Below are positions 35,690 through 49,059 of a stretch of 64,000 nt of DNA, piece by piece. The notes beneath the pieces were generated by a model. The model was not told where the DNA came from. It did no database searches and saw only the letters and a list, made by a program, of their open reading frames with translations. Location of the stretch: assembly GCA_020726505.1 (NCBI GenBank), contig JAHLEZ010000018.1:1674001-1738000 (forward strand). Direction: 5' to 3'. Every line of letters begins with the position of its first letter. The first letter of the stretch is position 1. The position numbers were made by a program, and so were the translations under genes. The DNA is from Leptodontidium sp. MPI-SDFR-AT-0119 (lineage: Eukaryota > Ascomycota > Leotiomycetes > Helotiales > Leptodontidiaceae).

Positions 35690-38600
35690 GCGGCCCTTTA
35701 GCGTTAAGATACTCTAAGTAGAACCGTTTAACTATATGCGGAGCTGTCATAGTATCCGAGTATAAGTACTACTCTAAGTCTTCGTCGGCGCCTAGCCACT
35801 TAATATAGTAAAATAGCTTATTCCGTATGACTTTAGAGTTAAGGATGCCTTTAATTTCCCACTTATCCTGCTCAAGTAATAGCTAAATAAGTGCCGGCGT
35901 AGCTCTAGCTTGTCTAGGCAGGGGATTGTTAATATACTTACGGAGCGAGTGCGAGTAGAAGACGGGATGGATTTACTAGTCCTCTGGGAGCTTAACTCTC
36001 TAACTCTCTCCTTCTTTAGCGAGTACTTTAGTTAGGCCATATTACTTATTAGAGAGCTTTCTTAAAAGTCGGTCGATATTCTAGTTCCGAGTGTCGACTA
36101 GTACTAAGTCGCTAACGTCCCAATCGACAGCGCGTCGCTTACGGTTCGCTAGTCGTTCTATTTTCTCTTATTAATCCTTTAAGGACGACTGTGCGACTTC
36201 TATAACCTCCTTTATTCGTAATATTACTTATAAAGCCTCCTCGCGATTAAGTTTCTCTGTTGCTGTAGCCGGAGGCTCTAGGTTAATTAAGTCCTAGGAA
36301 GTCCTTGGCTTAACGCCGTTAAGTAACTAGAAAGGGGACAGGCGGCCTAGGGACTTATGCGGTAACGTTAGTTAAACGATGTCTATAATTAGTAAGAGGT
36401 CGCTCTAATTGTCTTAGTAATAGTAGCAGAAAGGACAAAGTTATTACTTAATATATTAGTTCGTTACTTCTGTTTAGTCGTCGACGTTTAGGTTATACGC
36501 CGTCGTTAGCTTTACCTTAATTTTAAGGATATAATAATACTCCTTCTAAAAGGAGGAGACGAACTAAAGTCCGCGGTCCGAGATAATAGAGTCTAGTATG
36601 CCGAAGTGTCGAGTCTAATAGACGAGGAAGAGAATAGCTATACCTTTAGCCGTAATTGTGTCGTTATAAGGTATCGAGACCGGTTTCTTAAACAAGTAGT
36701 TAATAATAACTATAGCGAAGTTATAGCCGTGTTTGTCTAATAGTAACTTTATAAAGTCTATCGTAAGGTGTTAGTACGGCTAAGCGGGGATTAGTAGGGG
36801 GTATAGGAAACTAAGAGTCTTATCTCTTCTAGCCTTTTGCCGGGAGTAACTGTAATTCGCTACGTATCGAGTTACGTCTATAGAGAGGCTATTCTAATAG
36901 TATTTACGGCTTAGTAGCGCCTTTATCTTCCTGATCCCCGCGTGTATTACTAATAGTTAAGAGTGTATATAACGGATAAGTGTCGTGTGAAGCTCTAGTG
37001 GCTTTAAGGGCACTTCTAGGCGTCCTTAGAAAAGTAACTTGTCGTTTATTAGCTTGTAATTTAATAACTATTCCCTGGCTTTTTGTTAGAGAAGCTCCAG
37101 CGAAGGCGAAGACTTATTAGCTACGAGTACTTAATTAATAATATCGTATTCCGTGACGTTATAAGTTACTATAGAGTTAAAGTCTAGCTCTTTCGGCATA
37201 AGGGTCTCCGGGTCGACTAGCACTTCTGTATTAGGCTTAGGTTTTGGCTCTGGCTCTGGCTCTAGCCTGTCACGTGTCTTAATATCGTGGTCCAGGATTA
37301 TAGCCTCTATAAGTGCTAGGGGTATCGTCTCTACGACATCGATATAAGCGTCTATAGAATCGACGGCAGAGAGCTAAAGGTCGCTAGCGACTCGCGAGTC
37401 AATTTTGTCAGTCGGAATTAACTATTAGCTACGGATAGCCCGCTTACGTGCCTCTATAGCCGTGAGGTCTTAATCCCGTCAAGACAAGGTGTTAGCTAAA
37501 GTATTAGTCGTCCCGGTATAATATATAATCGTAAAATAGAAATCCACAAAGAACTCAGCCTATTAAGCCTGCCTAGCCGTAAGGTCCTTAGTAATTATAA
37601 AGTACTTTAGGGCTCAGTAGTCTATATAAACAAGGACATTTTTCTAGGTACTTAAGAGCTCTAGGCGATATTACTTAAATAACCGGAAAATCGCTAATAT
37701 CTCTTTATCGTAAATTAAGTAGTTAAGCTCAGGGTCTATTATAGTCTTAAAAAAGTATCTTATAAAATAAAAAGTGTCGTCCTCTTGAAGTTAAGATAAA
37801 ACCCTAGCGACGACTCTATTTGAGGAATTAGTCTTTAGCCGCGTTTACTTAATAAGGTCGTAGTAGCAAAGAACCGGCGTAAATTAGAGGGCTTCCTGGA
37901 GAGTCTCCTATGCGTTTTTATAGGCGTTATTAAAGACGAAGGGAACGTCCTTTCCGGTGAATATCGTGAAAAGACGTATAATACGACTATAGTCTTTAAT
38001 AAACCGGCAGTAAAAGTTATAAAAGCTAAAGTAACTTTATATACCCCGTATATTATCAGCGTATCGCTAGTCCTTAATTACACTAATCTTCTTTAGGTCT
38101 ACTTCCACGCTATTAACTTTAATAACGAATCCTAAGAACTTAGTCTTTTATACACTAAACTCAGACTTCTTAATATTAACCTAAAGTCTATATGCCTATA
38201 ATATTACTATAACCTTCTTAACGTGGACCTTATATTCCTTTAAAGTGGACGAATATATAAGGATATCGTTTATATAAGCCGTGTAGAAGTCGTCGAGGTG
38301 TTCTATAAAGATATCGTTAACGAATCGCTAGAAAGTCGCCGGACTATTAATAAGGCTAAAGGGAAGGACCTTATACTTGTACGTATTATATTAAGTGTAA
38401 AAGGTTGTATAGTCTTTGCTCTCAGGGGACATACAAATGCAGTGAAAAGCTTACTAAATATCAAACTTTATAAAGACCTTTACCTTACAAATACGAGTTA
38501 TTATCTTATCGATTAAGGGGATTAGGTACAAGTCCTTCTTTAACAGGGCATTTAGCTTCTGGTAGTCGACGTATAGCCGGAGACTGCTATTGGCTTTCTT

Positions 38601-41300
38601 AGCGAAGAGAATAAGGGCCGCGTAAGGTGTACTAGAGGGCTTAATAAAGCCTTTATATAAGTTGTTAATAATGTACCACTTAGTCTCTAATAGCTGTTTT
38701 TTAGTTATACGCTAGAGAGGTTTAAAGGACAAGTTATTCTCTTTAGTAAGCTTAATTTAGTGGTCTACACCTTAGCGATGTGCTAGTAGCTCGTTAGAGG
38801 CTCGCCGGGAGAAGAGAAGAGTATACTCTTAGTACTTTACCGGGAGCTTCTTACTTACTAACTTATTATCTTGCGCGTACTTGGCCTTTAAGGCCTCCTC
38901 TAGGGTCAGGTCTCTATTTATTAATACGAGTTCGACGCTTAGCTAGTCTAAGGCCTCTCGCCGGCGACGAGTCAGTTCTTAGTTAATCTTAAGTACTAAT
39001 ATTATAAAGGTTTATACCTTATTTTTCTTAGCCCTCTTAAGTTAAAGGTACGTCGTAGACATCGCTATTACTAATATAAAGAAGATTTTCGTAGTAAGTA
39101 CTTTTGTCTAGTAATTTGCTAGAGAGGCTTTACGGGTTCTTTTATCTTTAAGTAGTAATCCCAGATCACGGGATGTCGAAGGGTTTAATTGCTCTTTTAT
39201 AACCCGTAGGCGCTCTTTGACTTCTCTAGTAAAGCTCGAGGGTCGAGTTAGCGAGACGCTAGCGGTAGGTCAGACGGGGGCCTTTGTCTTAAGGGAATCG
39301 TTAAGCGCCGTAAGCTTAGCTTATCTCCGGCGGTAGTTATTTATGTCTATAAAGGCATCCCTTTGTTTTGCGTTAAGCTAGTGAGACTTAACGATTAACT
39401 TGTTAGAACAGTTAATATTAACGAAGACTCGCTAGTCAAAGTACGGCTAGACGGGCATGTCTAATAGCTATTTTAGTTAATTGCGGTTCTTTGTATATGA
39501 CTACTTTAGGTCGTAATACTCGAGGAACTTCTAACTAATCAAGACGTCGGTGTTTCCTAGGTCAGTCACTAGAAAGGGGAAGTTAATTCGCCGGCGGTCG
39601 ATTGTTAAGGTAAATAAGACGGCCGTGTTAATTAGCTTGCCTTTCCTGTTATTATAGCCAGTTAAGACGATTAGTTAAGGGAGGGATATAAAGGAAATAT
39701 TAAATTACTTAATAAGTTAGTATACGAAAGAGGTTTTAATAACACCGAAAATATTCGCTCTGCTATTAATATATATAAGTGTTTTAATAAAGAATCTATT
39801 CCTTCCTAGTTTAATACTAACTAAGAACTGTCGTCCTCTAATAAGAGTATAGAAATTAAATACTAAGTCCTTTTATAAGTTATAGCCTATGTCGAGGTAT
39901 GAGTCTTTGCCACGGCCTAAGAGTTTTTTAATAACTCGTTAGTCTCTAGATCCTCGCCGACGACTAACTAGGAAATCGATTTATCGAGAGCCTAGTCTTT
40001 ACGGCGTTTAGGGCAGTCGCTAGCCCAATAGCCGGTCTTGCTATAGTAGAGACAGGTGTCGGAAGAGACGTCCTTAAGTGTAGGAGGAGGTACGGGGGAC
40101 TCGGGTCGGCGTAGGACGGGCGAAGGAGAGGGCGTACGCTGGCGGACATCTAACGACTGTCTTAGAGTCGGTAGTCTCTATGCGTGAGTAATAAGGGTAA
40201 GTGAAGTCGAACGTTAGCTGTCCTTTTTTAAGATGCCGCGCGAGTCGCTAGTACTAGTATTATTAAAGGAGACTCGAGGGGCTTCGCGGACAGTAATAGT
40301 AGCACGTCTATTAGCTCGTCCGGCAGCGATATTCCGTAACTCGCGATTTGAGACGGCTAAGAACTTATTAAGAGCCGTATAATTTCTAGCGAATTTATAC
40401 TTCTTAGTTCAGATATTATATTTGAGCTTATCTAAGACCTTCTCGTATACGTCGTCGAACTAGCAGTTAGGTGAGATTTTTTTAGTAGTCGCGTACGTCG
40501 TGAACTTCGTATAGAATTCGTTATAAGTCATATTACTTATTTATAATTAGTTATACTTAAGTTTAGCGGCTTACACTTAGTTATAATTAAAGAAACGCTA
40601 GTCTAAGGCCTTTAAGACGTCGGCGGCTCTGTTAAAGTCTCTAGCGAAGTCGGGGTCTATTCGTTAAAGGATAATAGTCTTAGCCTCTCCCTTTGTACAC
40701 TTAAAGTAGGCATAGACCTGTGATTTGTTAGTGAGGAAGTTACTTAAGTACTTTTAAATAAAGAGCTTTATATTTATCTTTTAAGCGTCGTATTTAATTT
40801 CGCCCTTATAGTTACTAAAGGGGGTACGGGGGTACTTGACCTTATTAGGCTTAACAGTAGAGATAGTAGGGTTCAGCTTAAGGAGGTAATAGTCGGCAGT
40901 AGGCTGGAGGTCCGCCGTAAGAGCACGTACGGATTAGTCAGAAGGGGAGGGAGTGCTAGTCCCTTAGCGAGGGTTATTAATAGTATATTAAGTGAGGGCT
41001 TATGTAATAGTAGCGGCGACAGTAGAGCTAATAAAGTCCTTGATTAGCTGATTTATCTTAGCTTATTAAGCGGGGGTAAGGCCTTTTATATCGGTAGGCT
41101 CTAGCGATGTGTCAAAGAAGCGCTGGGGTTTGTCCTCTAAGTCTGAGTCGAATCCGTTAAAGCTCTCCGGCTCCTCCGAGAGAGTCTCGACCGAAGGGAT
41201 AGGGGTGTCGGTAAAGCCTAGCCGTACAGGGGCGCTCCTTTCTCTAGAGCTTCACTAACGAGGGGGAGAAGTCGGTAATAGTAGTAAGGTAAAGTAAAGA
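35690..41300 (-). pseudogene. Chromovirus gag-pol relic (knuckle, RT, integrase, chromodomain)
   Basis: On the minus strand the gag zinc knuckle near 40.01-40.06 kb reads CLYYSKTGYWASDC: the second Cys and the His of a CCHC knuckle are both Tyr, as TGT-to-TAT and CAC-to-TAC changes would give. The RT box reads YINDIL in place of YIDDIL. The C terminus (about 35.87 down to 35.69 kb) reads IRNKLFYYIKWLGADEDLE, an evident chromodomain core, which in this lineage directs integration to heterochromatin. Frames are closed by many stops, so the element is dead. Confidence 0.8.
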
Positions 41301-41563
41301 AGTATTTAAAGTTATTAATTAGTATATTAATTAGATATACGTTCGAAACGGGGCGCGCGTTAAGTTGCGGCAAGGCAAGTTAATCGCGAGAGAATATTTA
41401 GCTTTCTCTAAGACAGTCTACTATTAGGGCAGAGAAGTACTTATCTGTCAAATAGGCTAAGGTGTTAAGGCTCGTTGTTAGCTTACTATAAGGGCAGGTC
41501 GACAAGGCGTAAGACCGGGTGAGATATAACGCTTTATAGTAAAGGGGTACTAGTCTTTTCTTA

Positions 41564-41863
41564 TATTACGGCTAATAAGAGGTTAATACGGCGAGTTAAC
41601 TCTAGTTATATATTTAGGCCTTTAATTACGCTCAGAATCGAGAAGAAAAGACAAGAAGGAAAGGAGAGCTCTCTGTAAGGGAGAGCTCGAGTATAAATAC
41701 ACGAAGGACCCTCCTAATAGGGCCTAGCGTAGTCGGGGGCCATTCATCTATATGTCGTAGGCTCGCTATTAAGTCTTCCCTATTAGGCTTAGCGCCGTCG
41801 CATAGCCAGCGATGCTACGAGCCCGTGTCGGTTAGAATGCGAGGCGCATCGTAGGTCGTAACA
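41564..41863 (-). repeat. 5' LTR of the chromovirus
   Basis: 300 bp from TATTACGG (TGTTACGG decayed) to GTAACA, followed by CGTCA. Confidence 0.9.
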
Positions 41864-43870
41864 CGTCAAAGGCTTAACACACGTTATTACTAATTAGCTC
41901 TCTAAGAGGCCAAGGTATACTAACGACACACTAGAAGAGAGTAATATAGACGAGGATTAAATACTTTTTAAGTTAAAAGCTTATAAAATTTACCTTATAA
42001 AAGTATTTAACGCCAAAGAACTTACTAATTTAAAACCTAAAGAAGTAATAATAGACCTTAAATTACGTAAATAAAACAATATCTTACTAAATATAAAAGT
42101 AAAAGTGTAATACTTAAGAAATAAAGGGGAACTTAGCTCCTTTAATAGTTTAAGCTCTAATAAAGAAGGACTACTTGTCTTAACTAATAAATACAGCGAA
42201 AGATACTAGTAAATTGCCTAATACTTAACGACACTTAAGACTCCTAAAGATATAACTAGAAAGTAGTTCTGTGTTTTTAAACGAGAAGCCTTGAACTATA
42301 GTGTATATAGTCGTCGGATTTGGAGGCTCCCTATAAAAGGTTCTACTGTTAAGCTTATTATTAATACTAATAAGGAGAAGAAAATCATACTTTAGAGCTG
42401 CCACAATAATTCTAGTTATAAAGGGAGAGAAAGCACTTATTACTGCATCGCCACGTAATACTTTTAAAAGGGACTATTTATTAACTATATAGAATACGTC
42501 CGGATATATAAGAATTGTCAACTCTAATTAGTAAAGCGTCTTAAGGAGTCTCTTTACCCCACAGTATTAAATAAACTCATAGAGAAGAAGGCATTAAATG
42601 TTACTTATATACCACTACACAAGGGAAAAGGCTACCTTATTATTACAAGAGACGACATAAGTGAATAAGCTAAAGCTAGAGCTCTCCTTACTAAAGAGGC
42701 TAAACACATCGCTACTTTTATCTAAGAAGATATTATTTGCCGTTATAAGTTGTTTTAGAGACTTATTGTGGATAAAGGAACTAAAAATATAAGGGAAGTA
42801 CTAGAACTATTTAATAAAATAGAGGTCGAGCGAATTAAGATCTCAGCATATAACGCTAAAGTTAATGGAATAATCAAATAAGGCCATAGACTTATTAAGA
42901 ATGCCTTATTAAAAATAGAAGGACGTTAGACTAATAACCTTTCTATAGTATTATTTGCTAATAGAACTACTGTGTATAGTTTAACTAGTTATATACTATT
43001 TTATATAATATACGGCAGGGAGGCGATCTTACTTATTAAAATAAGAAACTTAATATAGAGAACGTTGTTTATTAAGGAGGTTCGTGATTAATCGAAGTTA
43101 TTATAGCTTAAGGCTATATAGTTTCAGATGAGACAAGAACACATTAATAAAGTTATCTTTAAGAAGACTTAGTGTCGTCAAGAAGGCAAGGAAGCCTTTA
43201 ATCTTAAATATAATATATAAAAGAGACTATTTAAAAAGAAAGACTTAGTCCTTCGCTAGGACTTAATACAAGAGAATAATATGTCCTTAAACTGAGCACT
43301 CGATTTCAGGTGGCTAAGTCCTTACGAGATCGCTAAAGCTTACACTAATAAAGGTTATTATAGACTCAAAGAACTCAGCGATAATAGCCCTTAACTACGA
43401 TAAACCTTCGCCGGCAATAAGCTTAAGCTCTTTTATAAGAGGAACAACTTCATTTACAACGATAGTAATAAAGTAAGAGAGGCCTCTAGCGAAGACGACA
43501 ACTTGACCCCTTTAAATCTTAAACTAGATATTAATTTATAACACTTTAATAACCCCGAATTCTTAGAGAATCCTACGATTTCGATAATATAGTGTATTAG
43601 GGACAATAAGATAGTAATTAGAGTCCTCGAATTATTAGCACAATAACGTAATAAGTACTAAGTAGTATTTAACTCGGAATAAATATACACGCTTTACATA
43701 TTAACGTCGCCGATAATATTTCTTTAACTAAATAAACCTGGCCTTAATAACTGTCACTCACTTCTACAAGTAACTGTCGCGACACAAAACTTAAAGTTAA
43801 CACTTTAGTATTAAGGCTTTAGTATTAAGGAGCTAGTACGAGGACGCACCCTTAGTCTTTGAAGGGGGGG
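41864..43870 (+). pseudogene. gypsy-1 pol, second part (end of RNase H, integrase)
   Basis: Resumes the RNase H to integrase sequence directly after the chromovirus. Near 42.7-43.1 kb the plus strand reads VDKGTKNIREVLELF, SAYNAKVNGIIK and TTVYSLTSYILFYIIYGRE, the typical central-to-C-terminal gypsy integrase signature. Coding-like sequence continues to about 43.87 kb. Many TAG/TAA codons interrupt it. Confidence 0.75.
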
Positions 43871-46800
43871 ACGACATACTACTACACATTAAAATTATTA
43901 AAATGATCGCTAAACCGACTTTGTACTACTAAGAACTACGATTTAAGACACCTTAACACTATAATAAACACGAAAAAGAGTTTATATAGCCTTAAATAAG
44001 TCAGAGAGAATATTAGCCTTACGTTATAAAAATACTTATTTCTCGGAGTAAAACTTAATAAGAAACTAGCGCCCTTATAGACTACCTGCCGTATGTGAAT
44101 ATATAATAAGTTTAGAACAAGACTATTATTATTAAGCTAATAATATTCTAGGCAGTAGAAAGTAACTTCGTTTAAATAAGCTAATTGTTAGGCTCGATCC
44201 GCAGGACTAGATTCTAAAACGGCAGGTTAAACCTGTGGCTTAGGCTAGAAATTCGAGTCTAACGTGTTAGACACCCTAAAGAATATAAACGTAATATACT
44301 TAAGCGCTAACTCTTAGTAATTAATAAAAAGAAAGGAAATAATAAAGTAAGTTTATTATTCTTAGGGATAAAGTTAATACTTATAAAGCTATTAACCCCG
44401 ATGTAATGTATAATGATTTATAAAGGACGACACTAAGAGCACTATCGACAAACTAGCCTTAAACTAGTAAGTAGATTATACGATTTATATAAGGCAGGCA
44501 GAAGTCTAGGAAATCTCTTAATAAAGAGCTAATAACACACTCAGAATTAGAGCCGTGCTCTCTAAAACCTTAAAGACTGTTTATAATAGCCTTAGATTTA
44601 AGAATTTGCTGGTTAATACTCTCGTTAATAAGCCTAAGTAAGTCTTAAGGAAGTTCACGATTTATTTAAAAAGATCTCTTATTATAGGTGACAAAATATA
44701 ATTAACGTTAACCTTACTTTACGTACTAGAAGTCTAAGTATACTATCGGCCGACGACCCTTAACTAGTGAACTTTTTAGGGATTAAGTATTAATCGACTA
44801 CCCCCGATTAACTTTATTTAAAGTCTCTTACTTATTAAGTTAAGGCCCCTTTTATATATACGTTAATACTTTTTAGCCCCTTCTCGTTAAAAAGTCTAAA
44901 AGAATAAGGACTTCTCTTGCCGTTTATTAGTACTAATAGACAAGAGGTAGTATACTTTATACTTAAAGTATTAATAAAAGACTATAAGTTATAAATAACT
45001 TTTAAATATAATATAATAATTCTGCGATTATAATAGACTTATAAGTAAGAGTGCCGCTATTTTAGGCTTATATTAATATCGCTAAAGTAATAAAGACTTT
45101 ATACCCTCGACCTTTAGTTAAGTTCAGTAATAAGTACTAATAATTAATTAAGGCTAAGGGAGCGACTTTAAGTGTTCTCATAAATGTTTCGTTATTGTCT
45201 ACTATATTATTCTGAGAGGTGTCGTTAAGTAGAACAGACAGGGACAAAGCTAATAACTTATAAAGTAACTAATTAAGAGTTAAGTCTAACTTCGACCTCG
45301 AGATTAATAACAAGTTCTTCAACCCCTATTAAAGAACTGAAGTAATTAAGAGACCTTAACTAAGACCGAACTACTATTCTAAGAAGATCTCTAGCTAATA
45401 GGACCTTATAATATACTATTTTATATTTAGTTATTGCCAACTTAATAGTACTTAAGTTAATTAAACTCTTTTGCCCCCAGAAAGCTTAGCTGTTTCAAAG
45501 ACCCTTTATTAGCTTTAATAATAAGAAGTGACTTACTTATTAAGGGGAGAAGGGGCTATTTCTACTATACTAAGAACTAAGAACCTATTATAGCCTCCTA
45601 ACTTTACTCGACGTATTACGACTGTTAGTTTTCTTACTCCTCCCGGCTTTCTATTATAAACCTTCGAAGTTAGCGGATTTAGCCTTTACCTTATTTAATT
45701 AACTAATTAATAAGAGACTAACAGAATGATATCACTTATCTTTAGTAATATAACTTACGTAAGTGTAATAAGAGCGTATTTATAAAGGGACTTGAAAGCT
45801 ACTTAGTGACTTATTATTAAGGGAAGATTAATATAGCGCGATACACACGTTCTTAGCTTAAGGAGTAGAGTTTAATATAAGTAGTCGCACAAAGTGGCCT
45901 TAATTCTTATTAGTTTACGAACTTAAAGAAGACAAATAGTATTATTTCTTTAACTTATAAAGAGAATGTAAGCACTAGCGCTATAAAGAGGTTAAATAAT
46001 TTAATACTTAATTAAATGACGTTAAGGTAAAGTCTTAGAGTTTACTTTAGTTACTTCTTAAAACACAAGTTAAGGATTAAAAACCGTGGCGATACTTTAA
46101 ATTGCCGCAAGAAATGTGTTAATATAATTTATAAATAGTTAATTAAGTACAAGAGAAGAAATAAGAATATAACTCACGAAGTTAAGACGTGTTAAGACTT
46201 TTATAGTATTAACCTTTAGTATTAAAGTTAAGAGCGCTTAGGCTGAGATAAGGCGAATTAATTTTAATAGCACCGCTAAGGTGGCTAACTATAAAGGACT
46301 CTTCTTAAAGGTCTATAACGAGTTAGCAGAGCTTAGATAGTAGTATAAAAAGTTAATTTACTATATTAAAGTGACTTGACTTTATACTAAAGTTGTTATT
46401 TAGAGATTAAGGTATAGAAAGCTAAGGAGAGACTATGTATAAGTTAACGTAGGTGTTATAAAGGGAAGTTATCGGCTAGTAAGAAGAAAAGCAAATAAGG
46501 AAAAGCTCTTTATTACGTCACTTCTACGGCTAGGTAATAGCGAAGTTAAAGGTGTTAAGCTCTAATAGCGTGTTAAAGTTAATAGTAAAGGCTAAGGTTA
46601 TTACCCTGAAGGTATTAAATAGCGTGAAGTTAGCGGTAAAGAGACCTCTAAGGATACTTAGAGTTATAGTAACTAAAGTTATTATTAAATAAAAGGAGAT
46701 CTTGCCTTAGTAATATAAAGAAAAGTAAGAGTAAAGTCGATCTTAACATAAGCTTAGCGGGGAAGTTTATTTTCTTTAAAGAATTAAAATAAAAAAAAAG

Positions 46801-47137
46801 TATAAGAGGTATTATTTAATTAATAAAAGAGGGAGTAAAAAAGTTAAAGTATATTAAGGTACTTTATAAAAGGAGTAATATTAAAGAGAGGTTATTATAT
46901 TTAGAGAAGTTGAAGTTAGAAAGTTAGTAGGGGGGAGCTAGCCTTATATAGGGGGGCAGGAAGGTACTAAGCGAGACAATTGTTTACTTTAAAAGTAATA
47001 AGTTAACTATTACAGGACTTTGTATAAACTGGCTATATAATATCTTACTGACGATTTAAGACGCTTTGATTAGCTGTTTACTTCTTTTTAGTATATATTA
47101 CTCGAGGGCGAGTAGAGTCTTTAAAAGGGGGGACGTA
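43871..47137 (+). other. gypsy-1 3' extension of unknown content
   Basis: About 3.3 kb between the end of pol and the 3' LTR, longer than most gypsy elements need. Plus-strand fragments look protein-coding though stop-ridden, for example KVYNELAELR near 46.3 kb and TLKTVYNSLRFKNLLVNTLV near 44.57 kb. I recognise no domain and find no LTR pair that would mark it as another insert. It may be an extra ORF of the element or a captured sequence. Confidence 0.4.
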
Positions 47138-47271
47138 TATAGTAAGGACAGCCCCTAATTTCTTTTGTCACATGACTGCGCTAGTCCTTCGCATATATAA
47201 GGAGCTAACACTTGACTATAAAACGTTAAAAACGTAACACTAGATATATTTTATTTATTAAAACTCTTTTC
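47138..47271 (+). repeat. 3' LTR of gypsy-1, left part
   Basis: Begins TATAGTAAGGAC (TGTGGTGGGGAC decayed) after the polypurine tract. Interrupted at the TTTTC site (47267-47271) by the tandem gag-only element and resumed at 50164. Confidence 0.88.
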
Positions 47272-47440
47272 TGTGACGGTTCTGTGCTGACGTCACGTGT
47301 ATAGGGGCTAGTGTTTCAGCTTTGAGGATATAGGGGTTAGCTCTTGTCAGTTACAGCTATCCTTCTTTTGTATCTATTGTTCTAAGTACGAAGTGTATTG
47401 TCTTGAATCTGTTTGTTTTGAGTGCCTCTGTAATATTACA
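47272..47440 (+). repeat. First LTR of the gag-only tandem
   Basis: 169 bp, TGTGACGGTTCTGTGC to GTAATATTACA. Retains more CpA/CpG sites than the middle copy. Confidence 0.88.
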
Positions 47441-47699
47441 ATAAATCCTCAGTTGAGACTAAGTACCCCAGGTCTTAGGTTTATACTTATATTTTACTTT
47501 AGGCTACGTCTCACGTCTTACGCTTTTACAATTATTACGATTGAGCTTATTAGGCTTATTTGAAATTATACACACACGTTTTTTATTCTCAACTAATAAA
47601 TTAACTCTAAATTCAGGCTACTCTTATAGACTTATAAGTAGAGTTATAGCGCCAGTGTAACGAGATTACCTTCCTCTGAAAAGTTATTACGACTCGTAC

Positions 47700-48590
47700 C
47701 CCTTTAAAACTAAAACCCTTTTTACTTAACCCCGAAAAATTTAATAAACAAGCTTATAAGTACAATACGTGGCTCCCCTTAATTAAGGCAAAGCTATAAG
47801 TAGACGGCGAAGTTATTAGCGACGCCACCGCCTAATTCTATTACGTCTACTTTAACCTCGAGTCTTACGTTTAAGTTATAGTCCTACTTTAACTTTCTTA
47901 AGCCGACGAGTTGTCTTATAACTATAATATAATATTCGACTAACTTACGCGTGTCTACGACAACTTAAATAAGGTGTAAGAGGCAGAGGACAAGTTATAT
48001 ACTCTTAAGTAAGGCACTGACTCTCTCTACGCTTATATAACTAAGTTTAAATGAGTTCTCTATAAAGCTCGTAAATAAGATTAGCCTAACGTTAATAAGA
48101 TTTCGGCCTTTTAGAATAGTTTTAATATAATACTTTATAATCGACTAACTTAATAACTAAACTTACCTCGCCGATATTTTAACTTTATTTAAATCGTTTA
48201 GTAACTTACTAGCCGCTCTTTTAATACTACTTCCGGCTTAACTCTCTATAACCCTTTTTCTTCTTTATATTATAACGCTAATAACTATTAACACAGCGAG
48301 CTAATAGACGTTAACGTTATAATTATAAAAGTAATTAATACTACCGCCGCCTTACGCGCTCGCTTAGTCTCCTTAGAGCTTAAGTAATAATTTAAGGCTA
48401 ATAGTTTATGTATATAATGCGGACTTTTAGGCTATTAAGTCAAAGACTGTAAGTTAAGACTATATATTAATAATACCGGCAAAGTAATAATTATTACTCT
48501 AAATAATAACGCCTACGACAACGACTATAATAAGGACGAGCTAGACTTAGACGATTTAGACTATTTAGATACTTAGTAAAGGAATATTTT
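47700..48590 (+). pseudogene. Gag relic, copy 1
   Basis: Plus-strand sequence reads LLNPEKFNKQAYKYNTWLPL, FYYVYFNLES and, at about 48408-48450, a CCHC-like knuckle of form C-x2-C-G-L-L-G-(H to Y)-x-V-K-D-C with stops at two positions. This is the UBN2/retrotransposon-gag type typical of fungal elements. Stops fit CAG/CAA/TGG decay. Confidence 0.75.
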
Positions 48591-48635
48591 TTATACTTAA
48601 GCGCTCGGGACGAGCTTTTTAAGAGGGGGGGGTAA

Positions 48636-48804
48636 TGTGACGGTTCTGTGCTAACGTCACGTATATAAGGGCTAATGTTTTAGCTTTAAGGATATAAGGG
48701 TCAGCTCTTATTAATTATAACTGTCTTTCTTTTGTATTTATTATTTTAAGTACGAAGTATATTATCTTGAATCTGTTTGTCTTAAGTGCCTCCGTAATAT
48801 TATA
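48636..48804 (+). repeat. Middle LTR of the gag-only tandem
   Basis: 169 bp, shared by the two gag units; preceded by an AAGAGGGGGGGG tract. The most decayed of the three copies. Confidence 0.88.
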
Positions 48805-49059
48805 ATAAATCCTCAGTTGAGACTAAGTACCCTAAGTCTTAAGTTTATACTTATGTTCTACTCTAAGCTACGTCTCACGTCTCACGCTTTTACGATTACT
48901 ATAATTAAGTTTATTAGGCTTATTTAAAACTACACGCACACGTTTTTTATTCTTAGTTAATAAATTAACTCTAAATTCAGGCTACTTTTATAGACTTATA
49001 AATAAAGTTATAGCGCTAGCGCGACGAGATTACCTTCCTCTAAATAATTATTACGACTC

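Larger units (their letters stand above)
35267..41863 (-). mobile_element. Ty3/gypsy chromovirus with 300-bp LTRs, inserted in the gypsy-1 RNase H region
   Basis: Two 300-bp LTRs (35267-35566 and 41564-41863) are flanked by a perfect CGTCA duplication (35262-35266 and 41864-41868). A C-run just inside the left LTR (about 35570-35578) is the polypurine tract on the minus strand. Minus-strand coding landmarks occur in the expected order: CCHC-type gag knuckle near 40.0-40.06 kb, reverse transcriptase with VLPFSLINSPAT near 38.34-38.37 kb and YINDIL near 38.26-38.28 kb, integrase toward 36 kb, chromodomain at about 35.69-35.87 kb. Length is 6.6 kb, a normal autonomous size. Confidence 0.92.

Noticed and set aside
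43860..43880. G-run at 43.86 kb (and one at 33.33 kb) as polypurine tracts of extra elements
   Set aside because: No LTR follows either run, and both fit inside coding-like sequence (KGGDE/EGGDD type).
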